A DNA stretch of 64,000 nucleotides, taken from Ananas comosus. Its lineage: Eukaryota > Streptophyta > Magnoliopsida > Poales > Bromeliaceae. This document shows, one piece after another, positions 48,281 through 60,875 of this stretch. The stretch lies in assembly GCF_001540865.1 (NCBI RefSeq), contig NC_033634.1, positions 1,354,498-1,418,497 of the forward strand, in the 5' to 3' direction. A model generated the notes under the pieces. That model was given only the letters and a program-made list of their open reading frames with translations, did no database searches and was not told the origin of the DNA. Both the position numbers and the translations under genes were made by a program. Position 1 is the first letter of the stretch; every line of letters begins with the position of its first letter.

Positions 48281-51200
48281 CTCCGATCCCTCTCTCTCTC
48301 TCTCCCTCTCTCTCGATCGTACAAACCCTAAACACTCTGTAGCGGAGCTTCTTCGGCTTTCCGCTGGACCCGAGCTCGCCGGGGGGAAAAGTTACACTTC
48401 CAGTCCCCGAACTATTAGTTATATTTCACTTTGGTCCTCCCCCGTATGAGGTCGTTTTTACATACTTTTTTTTCTCTATTATTTTCATATTTTAGTTAGA
48501 GAAAATATTAGTGTCCACGTCAAAGGCATATATACGTTAAATGGAACAGTGCCCTTGACTACAATACTTCTAACGATGGTGTTATAATATTTTTTTAACG
48601 AAAAAAAAATATTTTATTAAAAATATAAGATTCACTTATAAAAATAAGTTGAACAATAATTATTTATATAGATAACGACTAAGGTAAAATATATTAAAAA
48701 GTTTAAAATAATGATGCCAAACTTAAAATTTAGAAAGCCAAAAAATAATATTGACTAAGTTTTTGGTATAAATATTTTATCATATAATCAAATTAGATGT
48801 AATTTAGTAAAATCTTTATATCCATATCTATTCCATATTTTTACACTGATTTAAAACAGAAATAAAATGTAACACTGGGCAAAATTTTCCCGCAGATCAG
48901 AGATCATTGGCACACGTGTCAAACTTCAGGGGGTTTTTCATAATTTGGAATACATTGAATGACGTGGTGGACCAGGTTCGAGCATATGGTGGGTTTTTCT
49001 CTCCGCCATTCTCTCCCTCTTCGATCGTCCACTCCATCCCCATGAACTCGCCCTAGGATTAGGGTTTCATCTCCTCCTCCTCCTCCTCCTCCTCCTCCTC
49101 AACACTATCACTCTTCGAGGGCTCCTCGCATCGGATACCCATGGCTAGGACAGGGATCGAACGCCTCGTGTCCCTCTCCTTCTCCATTTAATCCATTTTC
49201 CGCTTCCTTTTGGATTAGGAATTAACTCTACTAATTGTTCCATCTTTTTTTTTTTTCTCATTATTTTGTGATTAGTTCGATTCTTAGTTCTTCAGATTCA
49301 ATTAGGTAATAGATTCCCCTCATCGTTTATATCCTTATGATGATCCATTTCGAATTTAGTGTTTGTTAGAGAAGTGGATTGAATCCGTTGTGGCAAATGA
49401 TCGCAAATGATTTGATTTGTAGTATATTTATGGGAAGGTATGTTTCTTATTAGTTTGATATTACGGGAAGTTAGTAGTTGGTATAGTGATTAGTGCTTTA
49501 TTAGGTCATTATTAGGTTTAACTAGGAAACTTGTTGAGCATGGGATTGTTTCCCGTTTGATTGGCGGTGACTAGCAATTGATTTTGTGGTTATTTTCTTA
49601 GAGTGTAGAGGAATTATTTTTCCGATTGTAATTGATTTTTATTTTCTGAAACGTCATGTTTGAACTGCAAAAAATTGAAGCCAACTATGATCTTATGCAT
49701 GCTGATACTGGTCAGAAGGACTATTTAGATGTTACCTAAAGGACCGATTGGATAAGGAAACTGCCGAGGAATAATTTTAATCATTATCAAGTTTGTGTGC
49801 ATGTGTAGAGGTATTCAGGCGCGTATGCTTGTGTAGTTTTGCAACTTAACCTCCTCATTAACTTGTTTGACGAGCGTTTCTGATGTGTTCTCTTTCAATT
49901 GTTTTCGGGGACAATCTTTTGATTAAGAATCAGGCTATTAAATAGGTTTATAGCATATCTTTTTATGAAATCTCAATACAACATTGACTTTGGTTTTTCT
50001 TTTTTCTTTTAATACTTATCACTACTCGAGGTAGCTCCTCAGGTTGGTTCTTTAATATTATTTTACTTAGTCTTTTCCTCCAAGTATAATTATTTGCCTT
50101 GGCTTCAGAAGAGAACCTGAGTCAGCGTTTTTGTTTTGATCTATTTAAACACATCACTAAGAGCCAATGGACTCATAAACAGAGTTACTTCATTAGCAGT
50201 TGCTATACCTTTCTCTCCTTATTACAGAATGATCTAGTTACATGGAATTCCTCCTTGAGTAATTTCACTTCTTATGCTTACAATCTTTCCTCTTCAGCAT
50301 GCTAGATATCTCTATTTTTCAGAACTAATAATACTTGTAGTGAGATGTAAGGGTTGTCAAATTATATAGATTGTATTCTCTCATGGTTACTGGAGATGTC
50401 CCACCATGACATACCGGTTGTTCTTTGTCTTCCTATTTGCTAGTTTGGCACTAATGGATATATCTTAAGAAATTAGAGTTAGAAATAAAAAGATAAACAA
50501 GACACCTCTAAGATGTGGAACTCGTAGTTTAGTTTAGTGTTGGAATCACTAAAGGAAGGGATAGGTAGAAATGTTTGATGAATAAAGAGTTACAAGAGAA
50601 ATGTATGTAGCATATGTAATTCGTGACAAAGTAGCAGTAGAACAATTCAATTAAGCAACTTTTAGTGCAATAGTATTGTAGTATAAAACCTTAAACAACT
50701 AAGCATGTCCAAAATAGAATGAACAAAGATGCAACACAAACATCGATAGTGATTTATCTTATCATCAACATATCCTGAATCAGAGGAGGCCAAACCCGTA
50801 ATGCCAACATGGCTTGACTGGGTGCACCTATCGAATAAAGTTGTTTTTAGTTCATTCTAATATCCCCTCATTTCTGTATTTCAAGTAGCTTTATTTCTGT
50901 GCCTTTGTATAATCTTCTGTTTTTTTTGTGGGACTGCAGAATTCTTAAATTTATTGGCTTTTGATGTATTTCCTTTCATCAAACCATATTTTCCAAGATT
51001 GGTTATAGATACTGTAATATGCTTATGTTCCTGTGTTAGCATGTGCTTCTTCTCTGTTTAATGACATCGGTGTCTGCATTTTTTAGCAATTCTTTTGGGC
51101 TTCTCATGCCGCTTATATCATATACTAGCATTACAGCTTCTAGATTCCTCAGTTCATATTCCTATCGTTCAGTACCGAACTACATCATGCCATATCCCAT

Positions 51201-51339
51201 TCATCATATGATAAAGCTTTAAATTATGTACTCCCTTAAGTGCTAATCTGTTTCTTTATAAAATAATTAGCTACTAGAAATTCTAGTCATAAAATTCTTA
51301 GCATCCTATGTCATGTTTGTGTTCATGATCTTGTTTTAG
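48281..51339. other. Spacer with possible noncoding or small-ORF transcript start
   Basis: To about 48990 it is AT-rich with a CACGTG at 48913-48918. At 49000-49180 the base composition changes to a CT-rich, leader-like block with GGATTAGGGTTTCAT and (CCT)n, like a plant 5' UTR. From there to 51339 it is AT-rich without long frames, resembling a long intron. This could belong to the small ORF at 51357. Confidence 0.4.
49068..49100. repeat. (CCT)n microsatellite
   Basis: CTC/CCT trinucleotide run in a leader-like CT-rich block following a telo-box-like GGATTAGGGTTT. Confidence 0.88.
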
Positions 51340-51356
51340 AGGCTCTCGCATACAAC

Positions 51357-51428
51357 ATGGCACCACCACATGGGAAAGGGCATCACATGGGGCCTTCACA
51401 TCACCACATGATGTTGTGTTGTCTTTAG
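51357..51428 (+). CDS. Candidate 23-residue His/Met/Cys-rich small ORF
   Basis: A short ORF begins MAPPHGKGHHMG, continues with a PSHHHMM stretch and ends LCCL before TAG: six His, four Met and two Cys in 23 residues. The sequence just before has a splice-acceptor-like TTGTTTTAG at 51331-51339, and the frame stays open back to it. Base composition is clearly more GC-rich than the surrounding DNA, which suggests selection. A leader-like block lies 2.2 kb upstream. I do not recognise the family. The composition fits metal binding but that is not shown. It could equally be chance in a noncoding RNA. Confidence 0.4.
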   Translation: MAPPHGKGHHMGPSHHHMMLCCL

Positions 51429-53253
51429 TTATTCTATTCCTTTTAATGCTAGCTAAGAATAGGATGTTCTCTACACTTCCTTTGGTGAGATACTAATGTC
51501 TCCGAAATGCTTTGTGAGTGCCCATGCATGACTAAGTGGTCAAAGTGCATTAGTTGTTCCCACGCTTTCAGCAATTAGGAAGCCCCAAAAAAAGAAAGAT
51601 GCAGATGCAGTGTTGCTTAATTTCGAGCCCTTTTTCGAGCCGAAGGTCATGACCTTGACATGTTTGCGTTTTTAATGTTTGGAATTACAGTTGTAAGGAT
51701 ATTGTAGGTAAAGCTTGGGTTTATCTTCGTCGCGTCCGAATGTCTTTTTAGAAAAAATTACGGTAGGTTGGCATTAAAGATGGAGGAGGATTCGTCAGAG
51801 TTTTAATGTATTTTATAACTAATGGTTGATTTACTGGCTAAGCCACACTCAGGGTGTTCTTGTCGGTGAGTTAGCTTGTCCATTGCAGTTTGATCTCCCT
51901 AAATTTGTTTTCTAGACACTCAGAAAGTGTGGATATATATTATTAGTTTCACCAGAGTTTTTGCTTCTATTGCTAAGATACCCAATAGAAAGAGTCTAGT
52001 GCTTGCTGTGTTGTGTTTTGTTTTGTTTTTTTATTTAATGGTTTTAGCTGCAGTCATCTCTGTGTAGATTGTCTGGTAAAGCTTTTGCTTCCAATGCTGT
52101 TTGCATCGTCGTGTTTCTGAGCTGAGCCAGCGGGCGTATTCCGGCTTATTTTTATATCTGTTTTTAGCTGCAGTCATCTCTAACAAATTATATGATAACA
52201 GGAAAGTTTAATGCGATTACTATGATTTGAAGTATGAGATTTGCAGTGTAGAAAAGTAGTTTTCTTTTATTGTGCAGATTAAATGTTGGAGAATTTTGAT
52301 TAAAATTCCTTTGAGGATTCTTTAAGCAAACAACTACATAAATAATACCCCATCAAAGTCTCTTTTTTTTTTTCAGCCTTTTCTCTTTTTTTTTCTAGGC
52401 CTAATTGTTTCACCCTTGTAGATAAGTTTATTATACAAGTTTATTTCTCTTATCGAACGAAGTATGTAATTTGCTTTTTTTTTTTATTTTAGGAAAAAAA
52501 ATCCTATTCTTATGTGTGGAGTTGATTTAAATTTTTTCCGGTAACTGTTTTTTTATGACCTCTTCAGTTGTTACTATCTCATGTCATTTGTGACATTGCC
52601 CCTCGCTGTGCGACAGCGAAGTGCCCCGGGTAACCTAATTGTCCGAGTCGTGCTCGTGCCCGAACTTTTGCCACGTCGGACCACCAATCCTAGTCCAGTG
52701 CACCGGCCCGGGTCACGAGAAAACGTCGAATCCCCGAGCCGTGCTTCGCTGAGACTCTGCGGTATCCTCACCGCCCAAAGTAACGTCACCGCGTCCGGCC
52801 CATGAGGTGTCATTGCCTCACCGCACGGTAACCTTATCTCCCGGAACAGAGTCCCGTAGAAGAAAACTTGGCGGGAGGTACCCCTATTTTTTTTTTTTTT
52901 TAGATATTATTGCGCAACACCGTGTGTCGACTCATCTTCCGAACCCTCTCATGCATCCACACTTCGTGGGGCCCACCTTTGTTTAGAGCGGGTCACTTAC
53001 TGGGTGCAATTAAACCGCGGTCCCTTTGTCCCTCGGTCGAAAAGATATTTTTCCCGCGCTCCTTTGCCAGCTGTCGTGTTTTCACGTTACCGCCCATCCG
53101 GTGGGCCCCACACTTTTCCCTCGAGAGGAAAAAATAATCAGAGAGAAAGAAATTATGGGGCGGGGGGATTTTATTTGGCTTGGGAAAATAATGCACGAGT
53201 CATGCGCCCGCCCCAAATTCACGCGAAACCCAAATGAAATTGAAGAAAAAAAA

Positions 53254-53254
53254 N
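53254..53254. other. Single-N assembly mark
   Basis: One N inside a poly-A tract about 720 bp upstream of the bromodomain gene start. It is probably an unresolved homopolymer or contig join. Confidence 0.9.
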
Positions 53255-53895
53255 AGTGCATCTATGTGGCTCAGAGATCGAGTATTTATACAGTATTTAT
53301 GGATATACAAGAAATAGAAGGAAAAGGAAAAAGGGGAAAAGAAATAAAAATAATAATAAAAACAAAAAAGAAGGGAGGGAGTTTCCGTTGCGGTTGTGGC
53401 GCGGATGGGCGCCACGTGTGACGAGGCCCGAAATCGTCGCCGTCCGTGACAAGTGTGCCGGTCGCGGACGCGGGCAGCTGAGAGGAGCCGCATCGGCCGT
53501 CCGATTGTCCTACCTGGTGGAGTCGACGGCTGGGGATCTGCCCGAGCCGCGTCCGGGCAGATCTCGCGGCCTTTAAATGGAGGTGCTCTTCACCTCTTCT
53601 CTCCCACCTTGTCCCCATATCTCGAGGGTTTCGCCTCTCCCACCCCTCCCCCCTCTTCTCTTTTGAAGCCCTCGTCGCCCATTTCCTCTTCCGCCCCCTC
53701 CTTCTCTTCCCCCGCCCCTCCGCCGCTAGAGGCGGCGCGGCCGCGATCGGCGAGGGTCTCACCTCGTCTCCGGAGATCTAGGGTTTCGCCGACCCGTTCG
53801 AAACCCTCGCCGATCCCCCTCCTCCGCCGAGCTCCGCGTCTCCTCCACCGCTAGAGGCGGGGATCGTGAGGCTACGCTCCGATCGCGAACCCTAG

Positions 53896-53958
53896 ATGGT
53901 GGCGGGGGCCGCTGCCGCCGAAGATCGGACGGAGCTCGCCCGATCCCGGCGGATCTGA
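53896..53958 (+). promoter_or_regulatory. 20-codon upstream ORF in GTE leader
   Basis: ATG at 53896 opens 20 codons (MVAGAAAAEDRTELARSRRI) and stops at 53956-53958, 18 bases before the main ATG. If this part of the leader is transcribed, ribosomes meet this ORF first, which could lower translation of the bromodomain protein. Confidence 0.45.
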
Positions 53959-53976
53959 GGGCGGGCGCCGCCGCTG

Positions 53977-56320
53977 ATGGCGTCGGCGGTCATCGCCACC
54001 CGGAATGAGCCGTGCTGGGGAGAGAGGAAGGTTTATATGAGGAAAACCCCAATCCCTAACCCTAACCACAGCAACCCTAGGCCCGGAGCTCTCAATTCGA
54101 CCGCGATCTCCAACGCCGGTGACCGTGCGGGCCATCCTCACGGCCAATTTCGCCATCCGGATCCCGAGGACGTGCCGATCTCCGGTACCGCCTTGTCGGA
54201 CGACTCCTCATCGTTTAACCGAAAATCGACCGGCCTCAACCATCGCCGCGAGCCGTTCGGCGGCGACGGTAGCAGCGGCGGAGGCTACGTCACCTTCAAC
54301 ATCTCAACCTACTCGAGGAAGGAGCTTAGAGACCTCCGTCGGCGGCTCGTCTCCGAGCTCGAGCTGGTCCGCAGCCTCGTGAGCCGGATCGAGTCGCAGG
54401 ACCACCACCAACACCTCACCACCAGATCGGCTGGCTTCAGCTCTCGCGAGGTCAACGCGAGCCACGGAGCGCTCGAGAAGCGGCCGTACCCGTCCTCCGA
54501 TCTCCCGACTAAGGATAAGAATGCCCCCCGTGAGCCCAAGCGGCTCGCCACGGCGGCATCGGTGGCGGTGGCGCCGGAGGCAGAGAAGCTCCTTTCGGCC
54601 ATGATGAAGAAGTGTGGCCAGATCCTCACCAAGCTCATGAAGAACAAGAAAAGCGTCTGGTTCAATTCCCCCGTGGATGTCGTCGGAATGGGTTTACATG
54701 ACTATTTCCAGATCATCAAGCACCCTATGGACCTCGGATCGGTGAAATCGAAGCTCAGCAAAGGGCTCTACCCTTCTCCCTCCGAATTCGCCGCCGACGT
54801 TAGGCTAACCTTCAACAACGCCCTCCTCTACAACCCCGAGGGCCACGAGGTGCACAAACTTGCGGATCAGTTCCTTAAGCTCTTCGATGGGCTCTTCGGC
54901 CCTTCTTTTGAACAGTATGAGAAGCAGCGGAGGGCGATCTCTAGGGGAGAAGAGGAAAAGCCGAGGGTTTCGTCTGGATCTCGCGTTCCTATGTCGGAGA
55001 GCGCGGTTAGGCCCGATCCTATACCCGTTAACCCGTCTCCACCTCCGCCTCCGGCCCCGGCCCCGGCCCCGGCCCCGGCCCCAGCTCCAGCTCCATCTCC
55101 GGCTCCGGCTACAGCTCCGGTTCATCCAAAGCTGCTGCCGCCGCAGCAGTATCCCGTTGCGGCCAGAACGGCTTTTGGGAAGCAGCCGAAGCCCAGGGCC
55201 AAGGACCCGAACAAGCGGCCTATGAGCTTCGCAGAGAAGCAGAAGCTGAGCCTGGGACTGCAGAGCCTCCCGGAGGAGAAGATGGCCCAAGTTCTCCAGA
55301 TCGTGCGGAAGCGGAACTTGGACCCTGCGCAGCACGGCGACGAGATCGAGCTTGACATCGAGATGATGGACACGGAAACCCTTTGGGAGCTCGACCGCTT
55401 TGTGTGCAACTGCAAGAAGATGATGAGCAAGATGAGGAGGCAGGACGCCATGAATGCCGCGCACCCTTCTGTCCCTCATGCTCAGCCGACAACAGAAGCC
55501 GGGGGAGGAGGAGACAGGGTAAAGCAGTAATTTTGCTTAATTTTCTTTCGGGAAGATTATTCTCATTTTCGTAGCTTGTGATTTTAAATTCTTATGTATA
55601 CAGCAGTCGTCAATCGCGGACAACGCGCCCGACACATTAGCTGCGAAGAAGGGCAAGGTGGGCGACAGCGCGGCAGAAGAGGATGTAGACATTGGTGATG
55701 AGATGCCCTCCACCAATTACCCTCCTGTGGTGATAGAGAAGGATGAGCATTCGGCAAGCAGCTCGGGCAGTTCGGGCAGCGATTCTTCTTCCTCATCGAG
55801 TGGTACATACTGCCAACCTTTTACCAACCGTCCACCAACCTGCACAGGGCCTAGCTTTAGCTTATGTGGAAAGCTCTGTTTGAGTAATGCTGTTCAAAGC
55901 AGCAGTAATCAGCCCTCCCTCCTCATTGAAGGGTTTCTCTCTCGCTCTGGCTCTGCTGTAAAGTGTAGTGCCATTGGCTGAAGCGCTGTTTAGAAAAGCA
56001 CTACTACATTGAAATCCCTCCCAAAAGCTTGCCTCCATAGCAGAAGCGAAACCCCCCAAATTCGGGGGCTTCTGCTTCCAACGGCTTTTCGTCTGCAGCT
56101 AGAAACCAGAAGCTTGTAATTTTAGCTTCTGCTTTTCGAGCCTGGAGTCTTCTTCGTTCCTGCCCAGAGAAGTTGCTCTCGAAGCTATGGCAAATAGTCA
56201 CTTTGTAATGTTTTGCGTTGCTAATTGTTGCTTCTCCCTCGTTCTGCAGATTCGGAGTCGGGGAGCTCCTCGCAGAGCGACTCCGATGAAGATGATGATG
56301 TTGCACAATCTCCTTCCTAG
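53977..56320 (+). CDS. Bromodomain-NET (BET) transcription factor, GTE group
   Basis: Nuclear chromatin reader that binds acetylated histones. The predicted protein has 603 residues from three exons: 53977-55518, 55604-55802, 56250-56320, all GT-AG and in frame. A coiled segment (RKELRDLRRRLVSELELVR) lies at about 115-135. The bromodomain spans about 211-313 with WFNSPVDVVGMGLHDYFQII, KHPMDLGSVKSKL and the acetyl-lysine-binding Asn in LLYNPEGHEV. A Pro-Ala repeat linker follows (about 350-378). The NET domain, about 413-490, starts KRPMSFAEKQKLSLGLQSLP. The C-terminus is Ser-rich and acidic (SDSSSSSS, DSDEDDDV). One bromodomain plus NET is the plant GTE layout, unlike the two in animal BRD2/4. 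It is closest to GTE2/GTE7 types by eye; the number is not certain. The second exon has a CAGCAG tandem acceptor. Confidence 0.94.
55050..55125 (+). repeat. Pro-Ala coding repeat
   Basis: GGCCCC/GCTCC-type hexamer repeats in the GTE coding exon encode (Pro-Ala)n between bromodomain and NET domain. Length variation would keep frame. Confidence 0.9.
56039..56077. repeat. Strong hairpin in GTE intron
   Basis: AGCAGAAGC and CCCCCC on the left pair with GGGGG and CTTCTGCT on the right around a short AAATT loop, with a GAAA bulge. It lies in the second GTE intron. Confidence 0.6.
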
Positions 56321-57140
56321 GCTTATCAAAACTAACTACAGGTGAAGCTTGTGACCCAAATGGAGTAATATGTTGTGTTTAGTAGGCATACAAATCAATT
56401 TGAAGGGTTTTGTTTCTTTCTTCTTAAGTTGTGAGTAGTCTTAGCAGCAGCAGCAGCAGCAGCGGCAGCAGCAGCAGTAAGCAGTAGTGGATAGGTAGAG
56501 GTAGGTTGAGTAATTGTTGATGGCTGGCACAGGTGTACCATATGTAAAGGAAGAAGCAGCAGCAAAAGAAAAAGTTAAAACGTGGCAAAAGAGAAAGTTG
56601 ATGTTGCCTTTACTAGGGTTTCTACTAGAAATTTCCTCTTTTGTTCAATTTAGGGCATAGTTGATAGTTTTTGGGGGTTTTAATTAGGGGTGGTCCTTTT
56701 CCTTGAAGGGGAGAGCTAATTTGGTGCTTGTATTAGCTAGTCCTACTAATTGCGCTAATGTTGTGTTACAGTTGTGCTGTCCAAAAGTCTACTGTGCTTA
56801 TCACTAGCATGTCCCTCACAATGGCTGTTCTTTTTTTTTTTTTTGGTGTTTGAAGTTTATTTCCTCGTATATAAATATATTTCATTAAGAGTCTCCCATT
56901 GTCTTTTCCATTTTTGTTTGTGCTCTTCTTAGCTTATCTCCTCTACTATTTGCTGTAATGTAATGTCATCCGTGATAGATTTTGCCTTTTCCATCATCTT
57001 TCTAGGTAAAATTTTCACTCTTTTCGGTTTCCCTATACCTTTCTTAGTAAAATTTTGGTTTTCCTCGTGGTCAATTACAAGAGTGATTTGGTCCCCTGTT
57101 CGTTTGGTCATCCACTTTCTCTTTCCACTGGATACACTTC
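56321..57140. other. GTE 3' flank
   Basis: Probable 3' UTR with a CAG-rich run and then AT-rich DNA. I see no gene. A Lys-rich minus-strand frame at 56929-57111 is not supported. Confidence 0.5.
56442..56478. repeat. (CAG)n trinucleotide repeat
   Basis: AGC/CAG repeats with one CGG interruption, about 120 bp after the GTE stop codon, so probably transcribed in the 3' UTR. Confidence 0.88.
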
Positions 57141-60100
57141 GAATATCTTCTCACTTACATATGTCTCTCTCTACGTGTGGGGATCTTGATTCTGTGATTC
57201 TTGTAATTTTTTTTCTTCACAACTAATTTCTCTTCTAATCTGCTGTTGAAGCAGGTGAAAAAAGCCCTTATTTTTGAAGAAGTATTTAGCAGTAAAAGTT
57301 TTTTAAAATTGGGGTGAACATGAGTTACCGCACCCCAGATGTTGAGAGCCCCCCTTAGAAGGGAATCTAAATACAATGCTTCGTGTACGGGCTCTCTTAG
57401 AAACTAAATTAGATTCGAATCCCTTAAAAACAACAAAGAAAAAGAGATGCGCTCTCAGAAGAGAAGATTGATTACTGAATCAATGCTGCTGTGTCTTTCA
57501 CTAATAATTTTTTCCACTTTCTCTTTCTTTTTTGTTTGCTTGTGAAGGAACAAGAAGACTTAGACTAGTAGTGGTGGAATTACTCTCTATTATAAGTGGT
57601 AATGCCATCTCTTTTAGGGTAGCTGGTCTAATCAGGTGGATGCTGGTGGAAAATATAATTAGAATTTAGAACCCTACTGATGTTTAAAGATCTTTTTGTT
57701 TTTTTACTTTTTCCAACTCCTGCTTTCACCTTTTTCTCTACTCACTCAGGCAACTTATGCTTGATCTCATGAAGGGTCTTTAGATGTTAAACTAACTTAT
57801 CTGCATTACTCCTTTTTCGTATTCATTGTGAACTCTCAATAATTTTTATTGTTGGAAGGTATAGAAAGGAGGTGTAAGTAATGCTAGGGTTTGAAAAATG
57901 AGGTAAATCATTGGTTGGTGGACTGTATATATCTTAAAAAATCATGATTATTAACCTTAACATGACTTTAAGATATTGGACATGATCATAATTTTTTAGG
58001 CATTTTAACTTGTTCCCATGGCGGGGACTACTTCGTAGTTATTATTATTATTATTATTCTTTGTTGATGTCAAAAGTCATATTATTCTTATTATTATCAA
58101 TTATTATTAGTTGGGTTATTTATTTGCGTAGGATTTAGGTAGAGACCATTCACAACCGACGTGTAATGCCTATAAAAAACAAACTTTATTAGTTAGGTAA
58201 AAATTTCAGTGGCAGCTCTCCATGGACATCTCGTTGGAAAGTACTCGATTTTTTATTTTAATATCAATTCTGTTTCTATTCAAAATTTATAATTTATTTT
58301 AATTTTAGTATTCAAATACATTCAACGAATTCTTTGATGAAATTAAAGGTTTGTTTCTGTGCAAAATATATAATTTTTTTTTTCTAAAATATAATTTTTT
58401 TAAAAAATTTAGTATTAAAATACATTCCGCGAATGATAACGGATCGAAAGTTTCCCAACGAGATATTGTTGGGAAGGTTCTTCATTAAAGTTTTATCTCT
58501 ACATTTGGTTAGTTTGAAGGGGTTCTAATTGACTTTTTAACTTTTATGCAGAGGTATCTGATTAGACCGGCACAATTTCCTTTTATCAAAAATAAAATGG
58601 GCTAAATTATGAACAATTCTTTTGAATGTTAGTCCATTTTTATATTTTGCCCCTCTCAGTATGGATAACTCATAAATTAACCCCTCATTATTTGTGGTAT
58701 TATCACTACCCTCCTAGTCTCCCACCATGTTTTATATATAGTGCACAAAGTGTTAAAAACTCCATATGCTATTCAAATATTAATAATTATACGTCTTGTC
58801 CTGTGCTAAAGTGCTATTTGGACATCTCTTCTTATTCATTTTTTTTAATGAATAGTGATAGATTAATCACAACAAGTAACTATAGATTGGTTAAGAAAGC
58901 GGGAGATTATTTTAGAACACAATATATAGGTAATATTGGTAACTACTTTTTTAGATTTTCCATTTTATTAAAGACATATTTTCAGATTTGGTCCTTCCCA
59001 AAAAAAGAAAAAAAGAAATTGTTCAATTTCTTTTTCTTTTTTTTTTTTAAAGAAATTGAGGCTTGGACTTGGGCCTTTTTCCTACATTAGTTTAGAATCA
59101 GACTCGAACCGGGTTCTGGACATAATTGTGGTTTGAGCCAGTTTGGGCTCGAGCCCAAAAGTTTAGGCCTTGCCCCAATTAGGTCAAGTGGTGCCCATTT
59201 TTGTCCAGTGGGCCTTTGTGACAATTTTAGGTACGTTTAGGCTACATCAATCAATGCTTCATTAAATATGTTTGGGGACTCCCTCAATTATTGGCATTTT
59301 CTGAAATAGCTGCAGGAGTTTTATTTTAGAAAAAACTTCAAATACCACCTCCATAATTTTATATATATATTTTTTATTTCAGTACCCTGTTATTTAAAAT
59401 GTATCAATTTATAATACCATGTGGTTTCATTTTTCTCTTTTTATTATCCCCTCCACTAATTTTTTTTATTAAATCAGTGATAAAATTAAAACTAAAAGGT
59501 ACTAAAGTGAATATTCGATAAATCTAAATGGGGTATCTGAAGTTTTTTGTATATAATTTGACAAAATGTTAACAAAGAAACTGATGAAAAAAGAAAAATC
59601 AAATCACATGGTACTAAGGAGAAAAAGTGCGAAACCGCATGGGTGGTATTTGAATTTTATCCTTTATTTTATTTTATTTTATCAGATATCTAATTAGCTT
59701 GTAGTTTTTTCGATAAAAGTATAAAAGTATTTCTATTTAGTTAAGTTAAAATTTTACTACATTTAATACCGCCATTAGCTATTAATCACTAATAATTGGT
59801 CCAGATTTAATTGCTGCAATATTATTAAATTTATTAAATTTGATAGGGTTATTAAGAAATTTAATTAAATTATTATTTTAAGTTAAGAAGGTGTTTTTTT
59901 TTTAAAAAAAAACTATATTTGAGGCAGGCATTCCAAAGTGGAGGCGATTGTGGAGTTTAGTTTTTGTGCTTTTATAGCACAGGAGCTTAACGCGATTTTG
60001 ACTTTTAATTGTCGGATCACTTTAAAATCCGTATAGCAACATTAGCACGCGTCCTATTAAGCCTTCTTTATTAATACTATATAAATTTTGAGACGACCCA

Positions 60101-60875
60101 ACGAATAAAAAATTATAAACAAGTTGAGTTTCTGTACTTTTAAAAAGTGCATAAGCTCGACTCGGCTAATGTGACATATTTTAGAATATAGTTGGAAGAG
60201 AGAAGTTTGAATTGATCAATAAGACAAATCCTATCTCTCCCCTCTCTAAAATTGGAATTAGGGCTTTGTCTACTCCTCCAAGTTTTGTAACTTATCCCCC
60301 TCTTTCCTATCTTCTTCCCATGATCATATCATCACCATCTCTCTTGGAAACACAACTATGATTAGTGGGATCACCAAAAAAAAAAAAAGAAAAAAAAAGA
60401 AAATTGTGGGGTCACAAACCATCTCTCTCACTACTAATTCCTTCTCTCTATCCTTTTAGTTTAATTTATTACTATATTTTGGGTTGAGGACTAATGGAAT
60501 TTTTTTTTAAAAAAAATTATAATATAAACTTGTGAGAGTTGAGGAATTGAGAGCACTAAAAAATAGCCGGCTAATATAATTACAAATTTATAAACTAAGC
60601 TAGCCCTAGAAAGAGTACATTGACTGAAAAAGGACACACAACTACACAAGTGCACTCTCAAATGCCCTCTACTATTTATTTATTTACTTATTTATTTATT
60701 GAATTATATTTAAATATTTAATTGTATATATTATTTTCCGCGCTGTTAAGAGAGATCAAGTTGTGAATAAGAAAATGCTTTAAAAGATGTGGAATATTAT
60801 TTAAGTAGTGAGGTTATTTGGAAATGTAACCTGGTTGTTGGCAACATACATGCAACTTTGCTGAGGTCAAATGAT
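57141..60875. other. AT-rich intergenic DNA without recognised genes
   Basis: It contains ATT trinucleotide runs (about 58040-58110), a possible inverted-repeat element at 59329-59662 and many poly-A/T runs. The 154-codon frame at 58626-59090 has no recognisable domain and low-complexity composition, so it is not called. Confidence 0.55.
59329..59662. mobile_element. Possible MITE with imperfect inverted ends
   Basis: Left AAAAAACTTCAAATACCACC (about 59329-59350) matches, in reverse complement, right GGTGGTATTTGAATTTTATC (about 59641-59662). Internal parts also show partial inverted similarity. No clear target-site duplication is visible because both flanks are T-rich. Confidence 0.4.

Larger units (their letters stand above)
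51429..53976. other. Spacer and GTE promoter/leader
   Basis: To about 52560 it is AT-rich with no gene. At 52580-52870 there is a CpG-rich block and at 53380-53976 the GC-rich promoter and long leader of the bromodomain gene, with a G-box CACGTG at 53413-53418, TTTAAAT near 53572, and a short upstream ORF. A single N lies at 53254. Confidence 0.55.

Noticed and set aside
54805..55479. 224-codon minus-strand ORF
   Set aside because: It is the shadow of the GC-rich GTE coding exon; Arg/Leu-rich composition comes from the opposite strand of the real frame.
56929..57376. Two Lys-rich minus-strand frames, considered as a retroelement or viral remnant
   Set aside because: No conserved motif can be named, the frames are short and interrupted, and composition is AT-driven. 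Left as unannotated spacer.
57395..57430. B-box-like GATTCGAATCCC
   Set aside because: No A box or cloverleaf upstream, so not a tRNA gene.
58626..59090. 154-codon plus-strand ORF
   Set aside because: Low-complexity AT-rich composition with a poly-Phe/Lys end, no recognisable domain, and no promoter or splice context.
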